From Ptiloglossa arizonensis (Eukaryota > Arthropoda > Insecta > Hymenoptera > Colletidae), in assembly GCF_051014685.1 (NCBI RefSeq), contig NW_027478906.1, forward strand, positions 310,001 to 374,000: 64,000 nt of DNA, given 5' to 3'. Shown piece by piece: positions 32,901 through 44,249 of the stretch (positions are counted from its first letter, which is position 1; every line of letters begins with the position of its first letter). The notes beneath the pieces were generated by a model. The model ran no database searches, was not told the origin of the DNA, and saw nothing but the letters and a program-made list of their open reading frames with translations. The position numbers and the translations under genes were made by a program.

Positions 32901-35430
32901 GCGAGATATGGCAGTTTGGAGGTAAGAAACGCTTGAGAAACTCAAAATTTTCGCAGTTCTGATGCTCGAAACGAATAACTGGAACGGCCTATGGGAAAAC
33001 TACACATACCGTTGTAATCGGGCGAGTCTCTACTTTCAGATGCAACAGAAATTTTGCGGATCGGTCAATCCGTTCGCGAGATATGGCAGTTTGGATGTAA
33101 GAAACGCTTGAGAAACTCAAAATTTTCGCAGTTCTGATGCTCGAAACGAATGACTAGAACGGCCTAGGGGAGAAGTACGCATACCGTTGTAATCGGGCGA
33201 GTTTCTACTTTCAGATGCAACAGAAACTTTGCGCATTGATGAATCCGTTCGCGAGATATGGCAGTTTGGAGATAAGAAACGCTTGAGAAACTCAAAATTT
33301 TCGCAGTTCTGATGCTCGAAACGAATGACTAGAACGGCCTAGGGGAGAAGTACGCATACCGTTGTAATCGGGCGAGTTTCTACTTTCAGATGCAGCAGAA
33401 ATTTTGCGGATTGATCAATCCGTTCGCGAGATATGGCAGTTTGGAGATAAGAAACGCTTTAGAAACTCAAAATTTTCGCAGTTCTGATGCTCGACACGAA
33501 TAACTAGAACGGCCTAGGGGAAAAGTGCCCATACCGTTGTAATCGGGCGAGTTTCTACTTTCAGATGCAACAGAAATTTTGCGGATTGGTCAATCCGTTC
33601 GCGAGATATGGCAGTTTGGATGTAAGAAACGCTTGAGAAACTCACAATTTTCGCAGTTCTGATGCTCGACACAAATAACTAGAACGGCCTAGGGGAAAAG
33701 TGCCCATACCGTTGTAATCGGGCGAGTTTCTACTTTCAGCTGCAACAGAAATTTTGCGGATTGATCAATCCGTTCGCGAGATATGGCAGTTTGGAGATAA
33801 GAAACGCTTGAGAAACTCAAAATTTTCGCAGTTCTGATGCTCGAAACGAATAACTAGAACGGCCTAGGGGAAAAGTGCGCATACCGTTGTAATCGGGCGA
33901 GTTTCTACTTTCAGATGCAACAGAAATTTTGCGGATCGGTCAATCCGTTCGCGAGATATGGCAGTTTGGAAGTAAGAAACGCTTGAGAAACTCAAAATTT
34001 TCGCAGTTCTGATGCTCGAAACGAATGACTAGAACGGCCTAGGGGAAAAGTGCGCATACCGTTGTAATCGGGCGAGTTTCTACTTTCAGATGCAACAGAA
34101 ATTTTGCGGATCGGTCAATCCGTTCGCGAGATATGGCAGTTTGGATGTAAGAAACGCTTGAGAAACTCAAAATTTTCGCAGTTCTGATGCTCGAAACGAA
34201 TGACTAGAACGGCCTAGGGGAGAAGTACGCATACCGTTGTAATCGGGCGAGTTTCTACTTTCAGATGCAACAGAAACTTTGCGCATTGATGAATCCGTTC
34301 GCGAGATATGGCAGTTTGGAGATAAGAAACGCTTGAGAAACTCAAAATTTTCGCAGTTCTGATGCTCGAAACGAATGACTAGAACGGCCTAGGGGAGAAG
34401 TACGCATACCGTTGTAATCGGGCGAGTTTCTACTTTCAGATGCAGCAGAAATTTTGCGGATTGATCAATCCGTTCGCGAGATATGGCAGTTTGGAGATAA
34501 GAAACGCTTTAGAAACTCAAAATTTTCGCAGTTCTGATGCTCGACACGAATAACTAGAACGGCCTAGGGGAAAAGTGCCCATACCGTTGTAATCGGGCGA
34601 GTTTCTACTTTCAGATGCAACAGAAATTTTGCGGATTGGTCAATCCGTTCGCGAGATATGGCAGTTTGGAGATAAGAAACGCTTGAGAAACTCAAAATTT
34701 TCGCAGTTCTGATGCTCGAAACGAATAACTAGAACGGCCTAGGGGAAAAGTACGCATACCGATGTAATCGGGCGAGTTTCTACTTTCAGATGCAACAGAA
34801 ATTTTGCGGATTGGTCGATCCGTTCGCGAGATATGGCAGTTTGGAAGTAAGAAACGCTTGAGAAACTCAAAATTTTCGCAGTTCTGATGCTCGAAACGAA
34901 TGACTAGAACGGCCTAGGGGAGAAGTACGCAAACCGTTGTAATCGGGCGAGTTTCTACTTTCAGATGCAACAGAAATTTTGCGGATTGATCAATCCGTTC
35001 GCGAGATATGGCAGTTTGGAGGTAAGAAACGCTTGAGAAACTCAAAATTTGCGCAGTTCTGATGCTCGAAACGAATAACTAGAGCGGCCTAGGGGAAAAG
35101 TGCGCATATCGTTGTAATCGGGCGAGTTTCTACTTTCAGATGCAACAGAAATTTTGCGGATCGGTCAATCCGTTCGCGAGATATGGCAGTTTGGAGGTAA
35201 GAAACGCTTGAGAAACTCACAATTCTCGCAGTTCTGATGCTCGACACAAATAACTAGAACGGCCTAGGGGAAAAGTGCCCATACCGTTGTAACCGGGCGA
35301 GTTTCTACTTTCAGCTGCAACAGAAATTTTGCGGATTGATCAATCCGTTCGCGAGATATGGCAGTTTGGAGGTAAGAAACGCTTGAGAAACTCAAAATTT
35401 TCGCAGTTCTGATGCTCGAAACGAATAACT
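29560..35430 (+). repeat. 18-monomer higher-order repeat (3,150-bp offset)
   Basis: About 2.7 kb at 29,560-32,280 recurs at 32,710-35,430 with only a few differences that I could see: GGAGGAG near 30,195 against GGAGAAG, TCGATCC at 30,441 against TCAATCC, and GGATGTAAG against GGAGGTAAG near 29,594 and 32,744. The matching stretch ends near 32,281 and 35,431, where one copy continues with AACTAGAAC and the other with AACTGGAACGGCCTATGGG. Each unit contains an overlapping pair of the 6-mer cassette followed by the GATGTAATCG module. Confidence 0.85.
31530..32980 (+). repeat. 4-monomer tandem duplication (700 bp, two copies)
   Basis: The GATGTAATCG module (TACGCATACCGATG at 31,601 and 32,301; AACTAGAGCGG near 31,931 and 32,631; CTCACAATTCTCG near 32,066 and 32,766) is present twice in succession. 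The copies look identical apart from GAGATAAG against GAGGTAAG at the left edge. The second 18-mer copy, near 34.75 kb, has the module once, so this duplication is recent and local. Confidence 0.84.
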
Positions 35431-36690
35431 GGAACGGCCTATGGGAAAACTACACATACCGTTGTAATCGGGCGAGTCTCTACTTTCAGATGCAACAGAA
35501 ATTTTGCGGATTGGTCAATCCGTTCGCGAGATATGGCAGTTTGAAGGTAAGAAACGCTTGAGAAACTCAAAATTTTCGCAGTTCTGATGCTCGAAACGAA
35601 TGACTAGAACGGCCTAGGGGAAAACTACACCTACCGTTGTAATCGGGCGAGTTTCTACTTTCAGATGCAACAGAAATTTTGCGGATTGATCAATCCGTTC
35701 GCGAGATATGGCAGTTTGGAGATAAGAAACGCTTGAGAAACTCAAAATTTTCGCAGTTCTGACGCTCGAAACGAGTAACTAGAACGGCCTAGGGGAGAAG
35801 TACGCATACCGTTGTAATCGGGCGAGTTTCTACTTTCAGATGCAACAGAAATTTTGCGGATTGATCAATCCGTTCGCGAGATATGGCAGTTTGGAGGTAA
35901 GAAACGCTTGAGAAACTCAAAATTTTCGCAGTTCTGATGCTCGAAACGAATAACTGGAACGGCCTATGGGAAAACTACACATACCGTTGTAATCGGGCGA
36001 GTCCCTACTTTCAGATGCAACAGAAATTTTGCGGATTGGTTCATCCGTTCGCGAGATATGGCAGTTTGGATGTAAGAAACGCTTGAGAAACTCAAAATTT
36101 TCGCAGTTCTGATGCTCGAAACAAATAACTGTAACGGCCTAGGGGAAAACTACACATACCGTTGTAATCGGGCGAGTTTCTACTTTCAGATGCAATAGAA
36201 ATTTTGCGGATTGGTCCTTCCGTTCGCGAGATATGGCAGTTTGGAGGTAAGAAACGCTTGAGAAACTCAAAATTTTCGCAGTTCTGATGCTCGAAACGAA
36301 TGACTAGAACGGCCTAGGGGAGAAGTACGCATACCGTTGTAATCGGGCGAGTTTCTACTTTCAAATACAACAGAAATTTTGCGGATTGGTCAATCCGTTC
36401 GCGAGATATGGCAGTTTGGAGGTAAGAAACGCTTGAGAAACTCAAAATTTTCGCAGTTCTGATGCTCGAAACGAATAACTGGAACGGCCTATGGGAAAAC
36501 TACACATACCGTTGTAATCGGGCGAGTCTCTACTTTCAGATGCAACAGAAATTTTGCGGATTGGTCAATCCGTTCGCGAGATATGGCAGTTTGGAGGTAA
36601 GAAACGCTTGAGAAACTCAAAATTTCCGCAGTTCTGATGCTCGAAACGAATGACTAGAACGACCTAGGGGAGAAGTACGCATACCGTTGT
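35430..36690 (+). repeat. Mosaic segment joining two module types
   Basis: It opens with the CCTATGGG/GTCTCTAC monomer and the GTTTGAAGGTAAG monomer (near 35,538), as in the module at 8,315-8,420. After TGACGCTCG and GAGAAGTACGC monomers it switches, near 35,930, to the TAACTGTAACGG linker known from 25.6 kb. It ends with a GACCTAGGGG monomer (near 36,660), a variant otherwise seen only near 61,155 and 63,255 in the 12-mer family. This segment therefore carries markers from three other parts of the window. Confidence 0.72.
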
Positions 36691-38340
36691 AATCGGGCGA
36701 GTTTCTACTTTCAGATGCAACAGAAATTTTGCGGATCGGTCAATCCGTTCGCGAGATATGGCAGTTTGGATGTAAGAAACGCTTGAGAAACTCAAAATTT
36801 TCGCAGTTCTGATGCTCGAAACGAATGACTAGAACGGCCTAGGGGAGAAGTACGCATACCGTTGTAATCGGGCGAGTTTCTACTTTCAGATGCAACAGAA
36901 ACTTTGCGCATTGATGAATCCGTTCGCGAGATATGGCAGTTTGGAGATAAGAAACGCTTGAGAAACTCAAAATTTTCGCAGTTCTGATGCTCGAAACGAA
37001 TGACTAGAACGGCCTAGGGGAGAAGTACGCATACCGTTGTAATCGGGCGAGTTTCTACTTTCAGATGCAGCAGAAATTTTGCGGATTGATCAATCCGTTC
37101 GCGAGATATGGCAGTTTGGAGATAAGAAACGCTTTAGAAACTCAAAATTTTCGCAGTTCTGATGCTCGACACGAATAACTAGAACGGCCTAGGGGAAAAG
37201 TGCCCATACCGTTGTAATCGGGCGAGTTTCTACTTTCAGATGCAACAGAAATTTTGCGGATTGGTCAATCCGTTCGCGAGATATGGCAGTTTGGAGGTAA
37301 GAAACGCTTGAGAAACTCACAATTTTCGCAGTTCTGATGCTCGACACAAATAACTAGAACGGCCTAGGGGAAAAGTGCCCATACCGTTGTAATCGGGCGA
37401 GTTTCTACTTTCAGCTGCAACAGAAATTTTGCGGATTGATCAATCCGTTCGCGAGATATGGCAGTTTGGAGATAAGAAACGCTTGAGAAACTCAAAATTT
37501 TCGCAGTTCTGATGCTCGAAACGAATAACTAGAACGGCCTAGGGGAAAAGTGCGCATACCGTTGTAATCGGGCGAGTTTCTACTTTCAGATGCAACAGAA
37601 ATTTTGCGGATCGGTCAATCCGTTCGCGAGATATGGCAGTTTGGAAGTAAGAAACGCTTGAGAAACTCAAAATTTTCGCAGTTCTGATGCTCGAAACGAA
37701 TGACTAGAACGGCCTAGGGGAAAAGTGCGCATACCGTTGTAATCGGGCGAGTTTCTACTTTCAGATGCAACAGAAATTTTGCGGATCGGTCAATCCGTTC
37801 GCGAGATATGGCAGTTTGGATGTAAGAAACGCTTGAGAAACTCAAAATTTTCGCAGTTCTGATGCTCGAAACGAATGACTAGAACGGCCTAGGGGAGAAG
37901 TACGCATACCGTTGTAATCGGGCGAGTTTCTACTTTCAGATGCAACAGAAACTTTGCGCATTGATGAATCCGTTCGCGAGATATGGCAGTTTGGAGATAA
38001 GAAACGCTTGAGAAACTCAAAATTTTCGCAGTTCTGATGCTCGAAACGAATGACTAGAACGGCCTAGGGGAGAAGTACGCATACCGTTGTAATCGGGCGA
38101 GTTTCTACTTTCAGATGCAGCAGAAATTTTGCGGATTGATCAATCCGTTCGCGAGATATGGCAGTTTGGAGATAAGAAACGCTTTAGAAACTCAAAATTT
38201 TCGCAGTTCTGATGCTCGACACGAATAACTAGAACGGCCTAGGGGAAAAGTGCCCATACCGTTGTAATCGGGCGAGTTTCTACTTTCAGATGCAACAGAA
38301 ATTTTGCGGATTGGTCAATCCGTTCGCGAGATATGGCAGT
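36690..38340 (+). repeat. 6-monomer cassette, third recurrence (1,050-bp offset)
   Basis: The sequence at 36,690-37,290 recurs at 37,740-38,340. ATCGGTCAAT (near 36,735 and 37,785), ACTTTGCGCATTGATG (near 36,899 and 37,949) and GCTTTAGAAACTC (37,130 and 38,180) give the offset. It is the same cassette as 26,590-28,720. At 38,341 the sequence passes into GAGATAAG/TACGCATACCGATG, the same neighbour that follows the cassette at 28,720, 31,530 and 34,670. The adjacency of the two modules is thus maintained. Confidence 0.82.
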
Positions 38341-40200
38341 TTGGAGATAAGAAACGCTTGAGAAACTCAAAATTTTCGCAGTTCTGATGCTCGAAACGAA
38401 TAACTAGAACGGCCTAGGGGAAAAGTACGCATACCGATGTAATCGGGCGAGTTTCTACTTTCAGATGCAACAGAAATTTTGCGGATTGGTCGATCCGTTC
38501 GCGAGATATGGCAGTTTGGAAGTAAGAAACGCTTGAGAAACTCAAAATTTTCGCAGTTCTGATGCTCGAAACGAATGACTAGAACGGCCTAGGGGAGAAG
38601 TACGCAAACCGTTGTAATCGGGCGAGTTTCTACTTTCAGATGCAACAGAAATTTTGCGGATTGATCAATCCGTTCGCGAGATATGGCAGTTTGGAGGTAA
38701 GAAACGCTTGAGAAACTCAAAATTTGCGCAGTTCTGATGCTCGAAACGAATAACTAGAGCGGCCTAGGGGAAAAGTGCGCATATCGTTGTAATCGGGCGA
38801 GTTTCTACTTTCAGATGCAACAGAAATTTTGCGGATCGGTCAATCCGTTCGCGAGATATGGCAGTTTGGAGGTAAGAAACGCTTGAGAAACTCACAATTC
38901 TCGCAGTTCTGATGCTCGACACAAATAACTAGAACGGCCTAGGGGAAAAGTGCCCATACCGTTGTAACCGGGCGAGTTTCTACTTTCAGCTGCAACAGAA
39001 ATTTTGCGGATTGATCAATCCGTTCGCGAGATATGGCAGTTTGGAGGTAAGAAACGCTTGAGAAACTCAAAATTTTCGCAGTTCTGATGCTCGAAACGAA
39101 TAACTGGAACGGCCTATGGGAAAACTACACATACCGTTGTAATCGGGCGAGTCTCTACTTTCAGATGCAACAGAAATTTTGCGGATTGGTCAATCCGTTC
39201 GCGAGATATGGCAGTTTGAAGGTAAGAAACGCTTGAGAAACTCAAAATTTTCGCAGTTCTGATGCTCGAAACGAATGACTAGAACGGCCTAGGGGAAAAC
39301 TACACCTACCGTTGTAATCGGGCGAGTTTCTACTTTCAGATGCAACAGAAATTTTGCGGATTGATCAATCCGTTCGCGAGATATGGCAGTTTGGAGATAA
39401 GAAACGCTTGAGAAAGTCAAAATTTTCGCAGTTCTGACGCTCGAAACGAGTAACTAGAACGGCCTAGGGGAGAAGTACGCATACCGTTGTAATCGGGCGA
39501 GTTTCTACTTTCAGATGCAACAGAAATTTTGCGGATTGATCAATCCGTTCGCGAGATATGGCAGTTTGGAGGTAAGAAACGCTTGAGAAACTCAAAATTT
39601 TCGCAGTTCTGATGCTCGGAACGAATAACTCGAACGGCCTAGGGGAAAAGTGCGCATACCGTTGTAATCGGGCGAGTTTCTACTTTCAGATGCAACAGAA
39701 ATTTTGCGGATTGATCAATCCGTTCGCGAGATATGGCAGTTTGGAGGTAAGAAACGCTTGAGAAACTCAAAATTTTCGCAGTTCTGATGCTCGAAACGAA
39801 TAACTGGAACGGCCTATGGGAAAACTACACATACCGTTGTAATCGGGCGAGTCTCTACTTTCAGATGCAACAGAAATTTTGCGGATTGGTCCATCCGTTC
39901 GCGAGATATGGCAGTTTGGAGGTAAGAAACGCTTGAGAGACTCAAAATTTTCGCAGTTCTGATGCTCGAAACGAATGACTAGAACGGCCTAGGGGAAAAC
40001 TACACCTACCGTTGTAATCGGGCGAGTTTCTACTTTCAGATGCAACAGAAATTTTGCGGATTGATCAATCCGTTCGCGAGATATAGCAGTTTGGAGATAA
40101 GAAACGCTTGAGAAACTCAAAATTTTCGCAGTTCTGACGCTCGAAACGAGTAACTAGAACGGCCTAGGGGAGAACTACGCATACCGTTGTAATCGGGCGA
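38330..40200 (+). repeat. Second copy of the module at 7,530-9,400
   Basis: Marker order and sequence match the earlier module at an offset of 30,799 bp. Differences noticed include GAGAAAGTCAA (near 39,413), GCAGTTCTG instead of GCATTTCTG (near 39,779), and ATTGATCAAT in place of ATTGATCTAT near 40,060. From about 40,300 the copies part: here a TCGAGCGAG monomer follows, as at 12,660-12,725, whereas 9,511 continues with AATAACTCG. Confidence 0.81.
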
Positions 40201-43200
40201 GTTTCTACTTTCAGATGCAACAGAAATTTTGCGGATTGATCAATCCGTTCGCGAGAAATGGCAGTTTGGAGGTAAGAAACGCTTGAGAAACTCAAAATTT
40301 TCGCAGTTCTGATGCTCGAAACGAGTAACTAGAACGGCCTAGGGGAGAAGTACGCATACCGTTGTAATCGAGCGAGTTTCTACTTTCAGATGCAACAGAA
40401 ATTTTGCGGATTGATCAATCCGTTCGCGAGATATGGCAGTTTGGAGGTAAGAAACGCTTGAGAAACTCAAAATTTTCGCAGTTCTGATGCTCGAAACGAA
40501 TAACTCGAACGGCCTAGGGGAAAAGTGCGCATACCGTTGTAATCGGGCGAGTTTCTACTTTCAGATGCAACAGAAATTTTGCGGATTGATCAATCCGTTC
40601 GCGAGATATGGCAGTTTGGAGGTAAGAAACGCTTGAGAAACTCAAAATTTTCGCAGTTCTGATGCTCGAAACGAATAACTGGAACGGCCTAGGGGAAAAC
40701 TACACCTACCGTTGTAATCGGGCGAGTTTCTACTTTCAGATGCAACAGAAATTTTGCGGATTGATCAATCCGTTCGCGAGATATGGCAGTTTGGAGGTAA
40801 GAAACGCTTGAGAAACTCAAAATTTTCGCAGTTCTGATGCTCGGAACGAATAACTCGAACGGCCTAGGGGAAAAGTGAGCATACCGTTGTAATCGGGCGA
40901 GTTTCTACTTTCAGATGCAACAGAAATTTTGGGGATTGATCAATCCGTTCGCGAGATATGGCAGTTTGGAGATAAGAAACGCTTGAGAAACTCAAAATTT
41001 TCGCAGTTCTGATGCTCGAAACGAGTAACTAGAACGGCCTAGGGGAAAAGTACGCATACCGTTGTAATCGGGCGAGTCTCTACTTTCAGATGCAACAGAA
41101 ATTTTGCGGATTGGTCCATCCGTTCGCGAGATATGGCAGTTTGGAGGTAAGAAACGCTTGAGAGACTCAAAATTTTCGCAGTTCTGATGCTCGAAACGAA
41201 TGACTAGAACGGCCTCGGGGAAAACTACACCTACCGTTGTAATCGGGCGAGTTTCTCCTTTCAGATGCAACAGAAATTTTGCGGATTGATCAATCCGTTC
41301 GCGAGATATAGCAGTTTGGAGATAAGAAACGCTTGAGAAACTCAAAATTTTCGCAGTTCTGACGCTCGAAACGAGTAACTAGAACGGCCTAGGGGAAAAG
41401 TGCGCATACCGTTGTAATCGGGCGAGTTTCTACTTTCAGATGCAACAGAAATTTTGCGGATTGATCAATCCGTTCGCGAGATATGGCAGTTTGGAAATAA
41501 GAAACGCTTGAGAAACTCAAAATTTTCGCAGTTCTGATGCTCGAAACGAGTAACTAGAACGGCCTAGGGGAAAAGTACGCATACCGTTGTAATCGGGCGA
41601 GTTTCTACTTTCACACGCAACAGAAATTTTGCGGATTGGTCAATCCGTTCGCGAGATATGGCAGTTTGGATGTAAGAAACGCTTGAGAAACTCACAATTC
41701 TCGCAGTTCTGATGCTCGACACAAATAACTAGAACGGCCTAGGGGAAAAGTGCCCATACCGTTGTACCCGGGCGAGTTTCTACTTTCAGCTGCAACAGAA
41801 ATTTTGCGGATTGATCAATCCGTTCGCGAGATATGGCAGTTTGGAGGTAAGAAACGCTTGAGAAACTCAAAATTTTCGCAGTTCTGATGCTCGAAACGAA
41901 TAACTGGAACGGCCTATGGGAAAACTACACATACCGTTGTAATCGGGCGAGTCTCTACTTTCAGATGCAACAGAAATTTTGCGGATTGGTCAATCCGTTC
42001 GCGAGATATGGCAGTTTGAAGGTAAGAAACGCTTGAGAAACTCAAAATTTCCGCAGTTCTGATGCTCGAAACGAATGACTAGAACGGCCTAGGGGAAAAC
42101 TACACCTACCGTTGTAATCGGGCGAGTTTCTACTTTCAGATGCAACAGAAATTTTGCGGATTGATCAATCCGTTCGCGAGATATGGCAGTTTGGAGATAA
42201 GAAACGCTTGAGAAACTCAAAATTTTCGCAGTTCTGACGCTCGAAACGAGTAACTAGAACGGCCTAGAGGAGAAGTACGCATACCGTTGTAATCGGGCGA
42301 GTTTCTACTTTCAGATGCAACAGAAATTTTGCGGATTGATCAATCCGTTCGCGAGATATGGCAGTTTGGAGGTAAGAAACGCTTGAGAAACTCAAAATTT
42401 TCGCAGTTGTGATGCTCGGAACGAATAACTCGAACGGCCTAGGGGAAAAGTGCGCATACCGCTGTAGTCGGGCGAGTTTCTACTTTCAGATGCAACAGAA
42501 ATTTTGCGGATTGATCAATCCGTTCGCGAGATATGGCAGTTTGGAGGTAAGAAACGCTTGAGAAACTCAAAATTTTCGCAGTTCTGATGCTCGAAACGAA
42601 TAACTGGAACGGCCTATGGGAAAGCTACACATACCGTTGTAATCGGGCGAGTCTCTACTTTCAGATGCAACAGAAATTTTGCGGATTGGTCCATCCGTTC
42701 GCGAGATATGGCAGTTTGGAGGTAAGAAACGCCTGAGAGACTCAAAATTTTCGCAGTTCTGATGTTCGAAACGAATGACTAGAACGGCCTAGGGGAAAAC
42801 TACACCTACCGTTGTAATCGGGCGAGTTTCTCCTTTCAGATGCAACAGAAATTTTGCGGATTGATCAATCCGTTCGCGAGATATAGCAGTTTGGAGATAA
42901 GAAACGCTTGAGAAACTCAAAATTTTCGCAGTTCTGACGCTCGAAACGAGTAACTAGAACGGCCTAGGGGAGAACTACGCATACCGTTGTAATCGGGCGA
43001 GTTTCTACTTTCAGATGCAACAGAAATTTTGCGGATTGATCAATCCGTTCGCGAGATATGGCAGTTTGGAGGTAAGAAACGCTTGAGAAACTCAAAATTT
43101 TCGCAGTTGTGATGCTCGGAACGAATAACTCGAACGGCCTAGGGGAAAAGTGCGCATACCGCTGTAATCGGGCGAGTTTCTACTTTCAGATGCAACAGAA

Positions 43201-44016
43201 ATTTTGCGGATTGATCAATCCGTTCGCGAGATATGGCAGTTTGGAGGTAAGAAACGCTTGAGAAACTCAAAATTTTCGCAGTTCTGATGCTCGAAACGAA
43301 TAACTGGAACGGCCTATGGGAAAACTACACATACCGTTGTAATCGGGCGAGTCTCTACTTTCAGATGCAACAGAAATTTTGCGGATTGGTCCATCCGTTC
43401 GCGAGATATGGCAGTTTGGAGGTAAGAAACGCTTGAGAGACTCAAAATTTTCGCAGTTCTGATGTTCGAAACGAATGACTAGAACGGCCTAGGGGAAAAC
43501 TACACCTACCGCTGTAATCGGGCGAGTTTCTCCTTTCAGATGCAACAGAAATATTGCGGATTGATCAATCCGTTCGCGAGATATAGCAGTTTGGAGATAA
43601 GAAACGCTTGAGAAACTCAAAATTTTCGCAGTTCTGACGCTCGAAACGAGTAACTAGAACGGCCTAGGGGAGAACTACGTATACCGTTGTAATCGGGCGA
43701 GTTTCTACTTTCAGATGCAACAGAAATTTTGCGGATTGATCAATCCGTTCGCGAGATATTGCAGTTTGGAGATAAGAAACGCTTGAGAAACTCAAAATTT
43801 TCGCAGTTCTGACGCTCGAAACGAGTAACTAGAACGGCCTAGGGGAGAAGTACGCATACCGTTGTAATCGAGCGAGTTTCTACTTTCAGATGCAACAGAA
43901 ATTTTGCGGATTGATCAATCCGTTCGCGAGATATGGCAGTTTGGAGGTAAGAAACGCTTGAGAATCTCAAAATTTTCGCAGTTCTGATGCTCGAAACGAA
44001 TAACTCGAACGGCCTA

Positions 44017-44020
44017 GGGT
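44017..44020 (+). other. GGGGAAAA to GGGTAAA change with loss of 1 bp
   Basis: The monomer is 174 bp. CCTAGGGGAAAAG reads CCTAGGGTAAAG. The neighbouring AATCTCAAAATT variant always accompanies it. The same change appears near 47,341, 53,290 and 57,314 at exact unit spacing, so all four derive from one event that spread with the higher-order repeat. Confidence 0.93.
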
Positions 44021-44249
44021 AAAGTGCGCATACCGTTGTAATCGGGCGAGTTTCTACTTTCAGATGCAACAGAAATTTTGCGGATTGATCAATCCGTTCG
44101 CGAGATATGGCAGTTTGGAGGTAAGAAACGCTTGAGAAACTCAAAATTTTCGCAGTTCTGATGCTCGGAACGAATAACTCGAACGGCCTAGGGGAAAAGT
44201 GAGCATACCGTTGTAATCGGGCGAGTTTCTACTTTCAGATGCAACAGAA

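Noticed and set aside
40992..41345. Minus-strand open frames of 76-117 codons (for example 1,916-2,146, 1,968-2,246, 7,166-7,396, 40,992-41,345, 45,139-45,369)
   Set aside because: They are repeat shadows that recur at HOR spacing. The longest (117 codons) simply crosses two monomers whose stop codons happen to be mutated.
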